Origin: Anoplopoma fimbria
Taxonomy: Eukaryota; Chordata; Actinopteri; Perciformes; Anoplopomatidae
Assembly: GCF_027596085.1 (NCBI RefSeq)
Contig: NC_072453.1
Coordinates: forward strand, 11,472,914-11,536,913
DNA: 64,000 nucleotides
Reading direction: 5' to 3'
The position numbers and the translations under genes were made by a program. The notes beneath the pieces are model-generated. The model was not told the origin of the DNA and searched no databases. It saw only the letters and a list, made by a program, of their open reading frames with translations. Shown in pieces: positions 14,406-26,515 of this stretch (positions within the stretch are counted from its first letter, which is position 1; every line of letters begins with the position of its first letter).

Positions 14406-16917
14406 TTCTTTTTTTCACGACACATATTCAGTTTACATTACAATGGAAATTCACAGTTCCAACAATGGGTCTTGATTTCACACAGAAGTTAATAAAAGCT
14501 AGCTTCTGTTTGAAAATGTGGATGATAAATTTAAAATCTCACATAAAAACAAGACAGCTAACTAAATTACATAAATCAATTTAGTCAATCATCATAATTT
14601 CATCGTCATTTTGGCCAACAAAATCAATGGTCATAAAGGATTTGTTGTTTCTGAATGGCTGCAAATATTTGATATTAAATCTGCCTCCAGTATTATTGTA
14701 CTCAAGGCACAAGTATTACAGAGAAGCAATTTAAATAATACTGTGGTAGATGATAATTTAAATGTAATCTGTTGATAAATTGTTCTACGTAGGTTTCATA
14801 AAGTGCCCTCCTGATTTCTGAAAATCTTTCTTTGACCACATCTTTTTCTTTATTAACCTTTAACAGCGCGACTTCTCTGTGTACTTCCTGTTTGAACACA
14901 GAGACGACCATTGTTTGAAAAGAGGAAGTTAATGAGAACAACCTTTGACCTCACAGGATGCTCTCCTGCAGATCTACAGAGATGGTTATGTTGTTTCTAC
15001 CTGATATCACGTTGGCAGCCATCTTGAAACGGACCTCCTAATGAAACAGTTGGAGGAGGTGTTGACTCAGAGGTGTGATCCAGGTCTTTCCAGACTCTGC
15101 AGACCTTGAGTCCCGTTGACAGAACAATCACCGGCCTGCAGGGGAATCATTCCAGCGTTGCGGTAAAGGGTGTGTAGGAAGAGAAAGCAGCTTCCTGTTC
15201 TCCGGCTGATCCTTCTGATCGAGCCGACTCACGGTCTCTTTGCGTGCCAGGCCGTCTCTGGCTGGGAGTCTGGGGTGAGTTTAAAATGGGATGGTGGGGG
15301 GGGGAGGAAGTGGGTGAGGCTGCCACCGTGTTGCACCTCAGCTGGTCACTGTGTTACAGGAAGGGAAGGGAGGGTCGGGACTTCCCCTCCGAACCGACCT
15401 CACACAAAGCAGCACAGAAACACAAATATCATAATTTACCTCCAACAAATAGGTTAATATCTTAAACTGGAGAAACTGGGAGAGTTAATGGAAATGTTTC
15501 TGATCTATTACATTTTGGTGCCATATCTCAATCTTTCATGGATCTCAAGGAAATGTTGCACAAATAAATCCTGATAAAGACTTAAGTTTGTTCTGGCTTT
15601 AAATGTAAACATTCCTGGTCACTTTTAATCATAAAGCTATATAATTAGAGAATAGATGATCATCAACAAACAACTTGACTTTGACAGACCGAATTGTCTA
15701 AAAAAAAACAGGACATTCATGAAATCTTCAGAGGTCCCTAAACTAATCTTTACTCTCACATTTTGACATCACAAAGTTCTTTAAACAATCACATTTATTA
15801 CAGTTCAGTTGTTTATTGTTTTGGGTAAAACAAACAAACAGTAGAAGCAAAATGTTTCTTCCTTCTTCACCTTTAAAACACTTCAGATATCTGTAATACA
15901 AAGAAGAGTCTTCAGAGAGTTTACAATGTTTACAGTTGCAGATAGAAAAGCTCCTCCAGAGCTTCTGCAGGGACGAGACTAAAGATCCACTGAGGTGATG
16001 CAACTCTTCATTTCATCCTCTCTCTCTCTCTACCCCCCCCATCCACATTCTCTGGATGCTGCACTTCAGTGGAGATAAAGTTAGCACTGCAGGAGTGACA
16101 ACTCGTTGTAACCCTTAGCCGTCAACACAACCACCCCCCCTGTTTATTATCTGGCGGTGTGTCTGTGGGATGCTAGGCAACATAAACACAACTAAATATA
16201 TATCAGCTCTAACTTTACAGCCGGTCTTCAACCTGCTCTGAAAACAAAATCCTCAGTGAGTCTCTAATTAAACAGAAGTCTGGTGTTGGCACTTTACTCT
16301 TGAGTTTAATAGAACAAACACGTCTAATGACACAGAATAAATAAAACTTAAAAGATTAACCATCAGTTAAACAGTTAAACAGTTACATGGGAACCTTTTA
16401 ATATGGTGGAATACATTTGGATCATAGTGCACTAAAGTTTAAACATACAAAGTGGCATGCATATCAGAGATGAACTCGTTACTCGAACAACGTTACTCCT
16501 ACGTTTCATATTTTGAAACTATTATTCTGCAATGAGTTTATCATTAAAGGTTTTCATCTCAAAAGATCGCATGTTTGCAGATGATGAGAAATGGTTTCTC
16601 TCAGAAGAAAAGCGATATCACAGAGGGAAAGTTCAGACTGCTGAGCTCACAGATGGAGTTCATCAGAGATGAAGAAACATTAGAGTACCTTGTCTTTAAT
16701 AGCTTATTTGTACAGAATATGTACATCATCGATTATGTAGATATTTGATGAATCAGTTCGTTGAGTCCATAAAATGTCTGAAGAATCAATTATTAACCTC
16801 GTCATCTTCATAAAACAAAGTTCAGCCCACATCCATCGTCCAGCTCGTCCAGTCTGCAGTTTAAAGCCTCCATAATCATTTATCTTCTGCCGTTTGTCCA
16901 AATACTCGTCAATTCTA

Positions 16918-17010
16918 ATGCTGCGTTCACACCAAACGCAAAAAGCGTTTATTCGTGCCGCGGGGGTTTGATTGCGGGATTCGCGCAATTCAAGCTAGAC
17001 GCACCGGAGA
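16918..17010 (+). mobile_element. Possible DNA-transposon end fragment
   Basis: Begins with CTGCGTTCACACCAAACGC followed by CpG-rich sequence. Phrases of this kind occur at ends of fish PIF/Harbinger-type and related non-autonomous elements. A related phrase in the opposite sense (GTGAACGCAGCATTAGACAC) is at about 62437-62456. No target-site duplication was established. Confidence 0.3.
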
Positions 17011-17261
17011 GGATGAGTTGCTTATCTCCATGGAAAGTGATATCAACTATGCCATTTTTTTCGGCCATCAACCCTGGAAGAAATGGTGTGAACACATCAT
17101 AAACCCTCACAGCCTCTCATCCTTTGAGGCATCTGCAGAGTCCTTACCGCCTTCAGCGAGTACAGGTTCACCACTTCTTGTCCCTGTTAAACCGTTTAGG
17201 TGTCACTGAAGTTAATCAACTGAACCACAAGACTTGAACTTAAACTCCCAGATGGCGGCGA

Positions 17262-17702
17262 TCAGGCCACACAGTACCCCTGGCTGGCCATGAGGGCAGT
17301 CTGGCTCTCCCTCCGCTTGTCCTTCTTCTTCCTCAGTCGGACCCTCCAGCAGACGGCGCTGGACCCCAGCAGGCCCAGTCCAGCAGACAGCAGCACCAGT
17401 CCCAGCACCGAGATGGTGGACCCGTGGGAGTTGAAGGTGTACGCCACCGCTGTGACCACGACACCGGCGATGAGGACGACCACGCCGAACGGCACAGTGC
17501 AGCGGTAGCAGGACATCTCTGCGCCTCCGGTGGCCGCCGTCAGCTGGACCTCGTTGACGTGTGGGACCCGCGTAGTCACGACGGCGCCACGCTCCTTCCT
17601 AGCCTTTTCCCGGCTCAGCTTCTCGGCTGAGATCGAGGTCGGCCCCCTCACGGCGTTCCTGGGGATCCGGGCACCGCCTTTGCTGTGGAGGTCGTCCGGC
17701 AT
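17262..17702 (-). CDS. tmem100: Transmembrane protein 100 (TMEM100)
   Basis: An intact frame of 146 codons from the ATG at 17702. The frame is open to another ATG at 17735 (157 codons). That upper Met lies in what looks like a polypyrimidine tract ending CGCCAG at 17713-17715, so the lower start, just inside a coding exon that follows a 5' UTR intron, is preferred. The N-terminal 45 residues are diverged and basic. From about residue 47 (VPHVNEVQLTAATGGAEMSC) it matches remembered human TMEM100 (134 residues) closely. Two membrane segments follow at about 70-90 and 97-119, separated by the conserved FNSHGS loop, then a basic cytosolic tail with RRESQTAL. In mammals TMEM100 acts downstream of BMP9/10-ALK1 in endothelium and couples TRPA1 to TRPV1 in sensory neurons. 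The neighbour smim36, on the same strand, supports the assignment. Confidence 0.95.
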   Translation of the reverse strand: MPDDLHSKGGARIPRNAVRGPTSISAEKLSREKARKERGAVVTTRVPHVNEVQLTAATGGAEMSCYRCTVPFGVVVLIAGVVVTAVAYTFNSHGSTISVLGLVLLSAGLGLLGSSAVCWRVRLRKKKDKRRESQTALMASQGYCVA

Positions 17703-20399
17703 AGTGATCTTACTGGCGAGGAAGAGGTGGGCCATCTCGATACTGATGTCAGAGATTAGCCAATCACAGAGCAGCTAGCTGAGAATAGACAATGAAAGAG
17801 GATTTTGTTGTTTAGACAGAACTACGGTGACCTGTAAATTACATTCTTAAATAAAACGACCGTGAGAGCCAATTTAAACAAATATGAATCAACTTATTAA
17901 GCGATGGTGAGTTTAAGCTAACCAAAACTGCTTAAAATAATAATAATAATTAGAATCAGAATGAGTTACTTTTACCTTTTTGCTAAAAACTAAACTTAAT
18001 ACCCCAAAAACTTTAGATTAAAAACCAGTTATTTTTCAATTAGAACTGGCTGATAAATTTAATTAACACTTATCTTTTGGTTTTACACAGAGTATATAAC
18101 GTTTTCAGTGTTAAAGTCAAGTTATTTGTCTACAATCTGCACAAAATGATTACTGTTTGTCAAACCGTAGCTGTTACAGTTGCTGTTCTAAGTCTAAAGC
18201 TGTATAATTAAAATATTCATAACAAAGACATTCTTGGCAACTGCAACTCTTTAATTCTGCTTTCTCAATTGTTTTACATAAGTAGGCCTAAACATAAGGA
18301 AAAAAATTAACTATAATCATGAATCGTCCATAAGCCTTATAACATGGACTGCTCAATGTGACATTCTTCAGAAGAATGATTAACAAACCTACAAGACAAG
18401 ATGAATCCTTAACAAAAGAACCTTAAACGTTTGGTGCCATGAACCTTTTCCAGATAATCAGAACCACCAGGTTCTCGTCCACACTGCCACTGTTCTTCCA
18501 TGACGTCCTGCTGAAGTTAACTTCACTTTAATGAGACACAGACGAAGGAAGTGTCGAGGTTTCTCTAACAGCAGAGGCGTCTCACTAAAGTTTGATCTTA
18601 AACAAGGATCCGTTAGATATAACGGCCTAATAAACGTCTACTGTGAGCTAAAAACCTGCAGAAGTTACTGCAGCAGCAAGATGTGACATGAAATATAACT
18701 ATTTCACTGTATTATATTATATTAAAATAGAAAAAGAAGTAAAACTTAAAGTAAGGCTGCAGCTTTAGAGGCGTCTTTTCAACATATTTGACATCTTGGT
18801 TAGTAAAGTGAATGTTTAATTGGACTATCCATGTATTCATATAATGGACTATCCGTTTATTTATGCTGACATTTTTGATCTCATGATGAACAAACAATCA
18901 CAGCATCTAAAACAGTTCATTTTATCAGATTAAACATGACAGTTTGCAGGTTTTATTTGTTTTTATTGATTATCTTCTTCTTCTGTAATCTAATCTATTG
19001 ATTTAAACCATAGAATTGTGTGTTATTCCGAGTCTGGACCCGTGTTGTGTAGAAAAACATTTCTGATTTAGTTAACATGGAGATAAAAGTGATTATTGAC
19101 ATTTAAAGATATATTTTGCTCTTTATAATCTTCATCTCTATATTGTAACATTTTTTGAACAACGTTTCCAGGTAAACTGTGTAGCATAGGTTGCCATGGT
19201 GATTCACCTGCGTTACCGTGGCGACCTACCTGGGTTAAAAATGAGCCTGAGTTTAAACCCAAAGACAGCTGGATAATATATATAATTTAAAATCACGTGA
19301 AGCAGCAGATTAACTATTAAAAAAAGAATCGTTGCAGCTTTTATTTAAAATCAGGTGTTTCTATTATTGTATAAAAAAAGTTACATTCTTTAAATATTTC
19401 TGGTACTTTGAATGAAAACATTTTTATTTTCACAGAAATAATCCTAATATCTCGTTAATATGATGACTCTGTTTAATCTGGATTATTCTCTGGTGATGAG
19501 TGGTGACTGCACTGCAGAATCAGTCCACCTTAACTATTCTGGTCTTTATTAAAAAGAGAAGGAAGAAAGAAAACTGTTTAACATTAAAAACCTTTAATTT
19601 TAACATTGAATGAGTCACTTTAATGGGAAAACCTTGACATTTAAACATCAACATCCCAAAGTTCATCTTGAAATGTTGCTCACGCTCCTCAGTCTGCAGT
19701 AACATTAAAGGTTTCAGATACTGAATTCAGATTAACCTATTGTCAGTTTATATTGAGAAGACTTTATTCTTACTTTACTTGTGTGCTCAAATACAGGTCA
19801 GTCAGATTTTGTAAAATGATGTTTCAGTGTGCCGTGTTCGTGAAAGGATAAATCGTGACTCAGTTTGTGGCTGAAATAACACAGAGAATGAGAGAATTTT
19901 TTTCTACGTTTTTGTAAGAATATTTTCTTTAAACGTTGTCAAATTGTGTGAATCTTTTCTGCACATTCACAAGAATGCAGAGGTTTTCTTATAAACAAAA
20001 TTATTTCACAAACTCATTGTGACTTTTATTTGTTTGGTCTCCAGTATTGTAAAAATCCAATTTGTGCACAAAATCTTGTCTGTTTTGGAAAATTTGGAAA
20101 ATAATGATTCTGTTCATAAATGATAAAAAACTGTTATTTAAGTAGTGAACCAAAGTCCATCACTCTTAAAATGCTATAAATTACCTTTATTGCTCCACAG
20201 AAAATGCACTTATTCATGCGAACCCCCTTAAATATCTTAATTCAAAGCTTCACATCGACCTCAATGTGTCATATTTATGGATTTAAAAAGTGTTAAAGTC
20301 CGAACAGACTGAGGAGCTTTAGGATAATTTAAAGGTTCACCTCGCTGCTTTGAGATCAGTCTGTGATGATGATGAGACCACAGACAGAAAAGACTGCAG

Positions 20400-20401
<2 letters not shown>

Positions 20402-20484
<83 letters not shown>
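20402..20484. repeat. (CA)n microsatellite
   Basis: About 41 uninterrupted CA units; the Cys-Val and Thr-His frames over it are artefacts. Confidence 0.98.
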
Positions 20485-20488
<4 letters not shown>

Positions 20489-21207
20489 CAGGTTGGTAAG
20501 TTTGAATGAACATGAGAAATTAAATCACCTACTGTTGATTAAAGCAGCTCTTCATCCTCGGAACTCAGTCGGTCTGTGGACGCTCCACAGGTCTGTCTGT
20601 CTGTCTGTCTGTCCGTCTGTCTGTCTCTCTGCTCGTCTCTCTGCTCATGTCTCTGCATCGTCCTAACTGCAGGAATAAATGGGGGAATATGGCTATCAAT
20701 AGAAAAAACTGGGGGACTTCCCTCCCCCTCTCCCCCCCCATCTGTACCACCTCCTACTGGTCTAACAGGAAAAGTTTTAACTCTTTCCTCCCTTCAGCTG
20801 GTCCTAAAAACACTCTCATGACCCTTAAAGTAACTCCATGTGTCATGTCTTAAACCTCCTTAATTGATGCAAACCCCCTTAAAGAACACCTTAAATACAA
20901 CTTTAACTTTCTTATGTTGCTTTAAAGCTAAATCTAACAGACGCATCCTGAGATTCATCATGAGGAGATTTAAGAAGCAGATGTCTATTTCAATATTTGG
21001 GGTCAACCTGTGGAATACAGGATGAATTTAAATGTCTTATAATGTCTCCTCAGTCCCCCAAAATAATGTTAACACAATGAGAGAAAACTAGAATCTACAA
21101 AAGCACAAACTAACTGAAGAAACAACCGTCATTTAAAATGTACAACTTTCACGGGAAGTTAAGTTCACAGAAATCAGAGGAATCACTCGGTGAAGAGAAG
21201 GATTCAA

Positions 21208-21275
21208 GGATTCAATTATCATTTATTGTCATTATGCAACACAGGGAAGCACAACCAAACGTATTTGTAACACAA
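21208..21275 (+). mobile_element. Interspersed repeat end (AGGATTCAAGGATTCAA type)
   Basis: Tandem AGGATTCA units followed by TTATTGTCATTATGCAACAC. The same layout (AAGATTCAAGAG then TTTATTTGCCATCTGCACC) occurs at 39463-39530. Such ends are frequent in fish non-LTR or SINE families. Class is uncertain. Confidence 0.45.
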
Positions 21276-22499
21276 CAAACACATGACAAAAAACAAAACA
21301 GAAACAGAAGTACATTCTTGTAGTGCATTTCTTGAATTTGCATCATAAGGAATGTAAACAGCAGCAACAGAAAATAACTCTGTGTTTCTTTTATACTTTT
21401 ATAGTTTACAGACTTTTTGATTCATAAACATTTAAATATGAGACGTTGAACAGATGGACGAAGACATAAATAGGAGTTTAGTTTCTGCTGCTCTGATAGA
21501 AAATCTCTAGCAGCCGTGCGATGCTGAAATGTAATGTTACACCCAAACAGGAGAAACTTCCACACAGTGAGAACTTCAGCTTTAGTTTCTCTCTGCAGGA
21601 GAATGTTTCTACTTTAATTAGAGGACGATTCTTCAAGATGAGAGACGTCGAGTTGAAGTGTCTCTGACGGATGAAAGCAGTAAATGTGTAACTTAACATC
21701 TCGTTTTGATTTCTCCTCCCAGAATCCCCCCCTTAAAGTGTAGACTTAAACATCTGGGAGGAATCAGCTGAGGTTTATTATTTATCATCCTGATCCTCGA
21801 TGTCCTTTGAAACCTCCAAACAGCTCCGTCTCCTCGTCCTCGGTGGTCCGGCTGCAGAGTCTCTGAGGAGAGAAGAGGAGGTTTAACTGCAGAGGACAGA
21901 TGAGCTTCTATCTGATTTCATGATCACAGTGAAGTTATTTCCCTGTTCTTACAGTCAGAACTTATTCTCATTGCATCTTTATAGCAGAAATCATTTAATA
22001 AACAGAAACTAGGATGAAATACTTCCGCTAAAAAACTTTTTTCATGACGAAAACGAGACTAATACTAAATAAAAAGTTATGTTTCATGACGGGAACTTTG
22101 ATAAAATGTTTAACAATTTTAAACAACAAATAAAAACTAAACAACAGAGTTAAAAACAGACAACAGGACAAATAACAGTTTTATTTTGTATTGTTTTTTT
22201 TTTACTTTTTCAAGGACAAACACATTGACACACGGCACATAGCCATTAAATGATAAATAACGGCAAAGGAAAAAAAACTTAAAATAAAATAACTAAAACT
22301 AATAACTAAAAGTTGTTTTAATGAAAAGACGTCATGAAAGTAATAATTATTGACTGAATTCTGCATTAAAGCAATTTGAGCTGCTCCAACGTTGGGTTTC
22401 TGTTTGAATCGTTTAAAACATTTTAAAAGGCCAGAATCTTCACTTATTCCTGAATGTCACAAAAGCATATGGTGAGTCATGTGATCAATCAGCTGCAGG

Positions 22500-22570
22500 T
22501 GGTTTTGGTCCTGGTCCTGGTCCTGTTCTTGGTCCTGGTCCTAGCTCTGGTTCTGGTCCTGGTTCTGGTC
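22500..22570 (+). repeat. GGTCCT hexamer array
   Basis: Imperfect tandem GGTCCT/GGTTCT units. A second array of the same motif sits in an intron of the TBP-like gene at 28525-28616. Confidence 0.85.
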
Positions 22571-24685
22571 TGTAACAGCAGGTCTCTCTGATCTGAACGC
22601 TCTCGGTGCAGCTGCAGCCCAACGAGCCCAACAGGAAGTTAGAAGTCCTCCTTTCTGGCGTAGTTCTGCTGACTTCATGACTTCAGGCGGTCCAGAGAGG
22701 ACCAGTCTGGATTCTGAGTCCCTGCAGATTTAAAGTCCTCCACAAACAAACACAGGTGTAGAAGCAGAAAACAACCATCAGATTTATGTACTTTCATTTA
22801 AATCTCCCCTCCTGAGTCCAGCTGGGCACATCTGGACTTGTTTTCTGACCCTCAGCTTTTTTTTTGCTTTTGCAGATGATCCTCTCTCAGGGGTCATTGG
22901 GGGTCAGCGGGGGTCGGCGGGGGGTTCCTTTGATCCGGATCGAGGGGTCACCAGGGCCTCAGAGAGAAGCTGGAGCCCCAAAACCCTGTGACCTGGTGAG
23001 CACTTAGATCAGTCTTTAATATCTAGTTTTAAATATCTGCTTCACACTTCCAGCACTTCATCTCCTGAAGGATGCGTTGTGATTTATTTGAGGTTCTATC
23101 AGAGATCAATGAGATGTTTAATGAAAACATGAAGATGGATTTTTCCCTCCCGGCTCATTAGACGCTGGTCCAGAGCTAAATCACTTCCGCCCCGGATCCA
23201 TTTCTGAGATGAGGTGAGTTATGAGCGTTTGGACGAAGCTCTCTGGAGACGTCCTCTTCTACTTCCTCTCTACTAACAGATGTTTTCAGAACGCAGCTCT
23301 CAGGACTCTGTTTGTGCTTTTCTTTTCTCTTCCTTCCTGTGAATGCAGGCGAATGACCCGGCTCTCTAATCTGGTTATGTTCTTTGGCTCGGACCAAAGT
23401 GGAAAAGTTGACTTTGCATTTTTTTTTTTTGTAGCTTTGCGTGACCCAGAAACTAAGAAAAGATGTTTCAAACTAAAGTGTGTTGCAGCAGCTTCTTTGT
23501 GAGGCTTTAATGCTCTTTATTAACCAAACTGTTCATGAAAAATAGATAAAAACATTTGCATTCCTCCATCCTTTTCTGCTTTTTCCTCTTAATGTAAAAA
23601 CTTTTCTGTGTTGTTATCAAAATATTCTCAATCAGCTGCGCTCACAGGAGGAAAAAGTGACTTTGTCAGGGACTATTTTCATTAACATCTGGTGCTGTAG
23701 TGAGTATTTGTATGTGTGATTAAGTCCAGAATAAACTACAGTGTGATGAAGGATCACTGATTTGTTTTTGTTAAAGTGAGTCAAAGATAAGCAGCAGAAG
23801 ACAAACGAGTGGATGTGAGAGAGGAATACAGGATGCGTTACTGTCAGCATGGTTAACGTGTGGTATTATTAGGATCAGAGGAAACGGAGGATGTTATTAG
23901 AGAGAAAGACGAGAGACGAATAGAGAGAGAGAGAGAGAGGATGTGAAGAACTGGACCGGATGAAATAAAAAAAGAGGAGCAGGTCACAGGTGTTTGATCA
24001 GAGGTCACTGCAGATGTTATGTAAAAGAACTGGACAAATAAACGAAAAAACACATGAAGTCAGTCCAGTTTTTATTACCTTAAAGAAGACAAAAGTTAAA
24101 TTGAAACTCACTGCAAAATAAATCTAAATCAAGATCTCAACTTAAATGAAGTTTTGCATCAAGTTTGCAATAAATAAAAAAATAATTAAATGTCAGTTCA
24201 GTGGAAAATAATGAAAGATCAAAGAGATGATAATAGGAAATAGGAGAAAGTGTCACATAATAAAAGACAGAGTGACGGATAAAGAGGGAGCATTCCCATA
24301 ATTCCCAAAAATATTGTTTTCATGGTGCATCGTCATCCTAATGGATTACATCACTTCCTGCTGCTCAGTGTCAACACGACGGCCTGCAGATCTGAAGTGC
24401 AGACAGGAAGGTCAGCAGGTCAGAGAAACACTCTCACTAGAAACACTGACTGTCAGAACCTTCTGAAACCTGTCTTTGAGCTCAGAGAGAAACGTCTTCT
24501 GTTTGGCTTGAAGTTGAGAGTCCCAGAAGACAAACCGGGTTTACCAGCAGAGAGAGAGTTGAGGTGAGGGAGATGTGAGTGTCCGACCCCCCACAGCTCC
24601 TCACCTCATCATGACCTTTCCGTTTCACTGGATTATTAGGAACAAACTGACCTGTTTAACAAGTGGAGCGTCAGCCAGATGTTTA

Positions 24686-24819
<134 letters not shown>

Positions 24820-26438
24820 CAGCAGCTGTTGGAGCATCACGCAGAGATCTGAGGTTTTAGACTCAAGTTCAGTTCCAGTGTCTTTCTTCTTTTTCTACCA
24901 GACATTTCAGAGGGATTTCATTTAGTGAACAGCTTGAGTTGCTGTTTAGATTAAGATTGGAGACAATTTTAACTGTTTTCTGTGAATATTGTGATTTATT
25001 GAACATTTGTTCGGACCTGACACGTTTTATTTTGGTGTTATTGCTTTTGTTTGGAGCCCAGAAAGACCAGGAAGTTATCAGGGATCCAGATAAAGAATAT
25101 AAAGTATAAACCCGGTAACATGATTACCCTGAAGTCCTGTCAGGAAGATCAATACAACAAGCTTTACCTTTAATATTAAGGTTTAAATTGTGTTGACACT
25201 TGAAGGTATCAGATCACTGCAGACATTAGGACAATTTACTCATTGCCTTTAAAAACCAAACTTCCAGTTTGTTGTTAAGATTCTTTCAATTAAATGCTCC
25301 ATATTTTCACATTTTTCCAGATTGTTATGGGTCCTTATTGCAGACTTCAATAGTTACATTTGACATAAACCAACCTGAAACCACTCTGACATCCAGTGGT
25401 GCAGGAAAGAACTACAAGTATGTGAAATTCTCAAATCTGAGTCATAAAAATTCAAACTTTAGTTGCCAGTTTTCAGTTTAAGCTTCAAAAATTATTCTTG
25501 ACCTTAGAAACAGAAGAAAAACACAAACAGTTCAGATTGTCCTTGAACTCTCAACCTTCTGACTGAAAAGCTATTTCTCACCATGCTGAGCTACATGGAC
25601 TAAATAATAAATTAAATAATATTTAAAGACACTTAAAATCTGTTTTACTCTGAACAGAATTTGTTGTGAGACGTGGGATGATCCCCTCCTGAGATACGCC
25701 ACACCACTGAGTGTTTATGATGGATGTGTGTGATTTCTCACGTCAATTTTAACTAATTTTAGCTAATTTCTGAATTTCCACCAATCACTGAACAGAGAAC
25801 GGGTAAGTCAATATGAGCCCAGGTGGTCCAGCTCACTAGCTTAGTAAGCTAGCTAGCTGGACTGGCATTTTGGCTGTTTTCTTTTTTTTTAAATCACTTA
25901 ATATTTCCAAGCTGTTCATGTGACTCTGCAGGTGAAAGAGGAGCTGGTCATGTGACCTTGCCCTACATATTATTTATTATACAGTAAACTGGCCTCTTTT
26001 AATGGATCGCCAGCAGGCTTTTGGTACATATTAAGCACTTAAATGAAAAGAAAATACAACTTTCACCATATTAACAAATAGATTTTGTGTGTAAAAACCT
26101 TTAATATGAACAAAATAATCTTACAGTATAACTACACTTTAGTTTGTACCTTAAAGGACCTGAGTTTTTACAACTAAGATGGAAATGAAAAGATAATTAA
26201 TGGAAAAATGAATGAATGGATGTATATATGAGGGTTTTTAAATGTCCAAATCTCCAGAGTTTAAGGGACTTTTAAACATCTTCAAACACTTTAATTTCTT
26301 GTGTCTTCTATTTTGAACTTTGAGTTTTTTTTTAATGAATTAACTGAATAGCATTACAGTTTTTAAGGAAAAACAATCCACTGACTCTTTTTTGATAAAA
26401 AAAAAAAAAGCAGGAGTTGCTGTCAGAGTTTTTCTTCT

Positions 26439-26515
26439 TCACAGCCTCCTGAAGCCCTTCAGGATTCTACAGACGGTGTGAAGCATTTCGTAGACCTCAT
26501 CCTCCTTTTTAGCTC
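26439..26515 (-). CDS. tbpl2: TBP-like gene, exon 8 (C-terminal helix, stop)
   Basis: Acceptor GAATTTCAG; encodes [20 protein letters not shown] then GFRRL and TGA at 26439-26441. Collinear with TBP [20 protein letters not shown], GFRK. Confidence 0.9.

Noticed and set aside
16955..17209. 84-codon plus-strand frame downstream of tmem100
   Set aside because: It begins in the transposon-like phrase and lies where the tmem100 3' UTR is expected; no recognisable domain.
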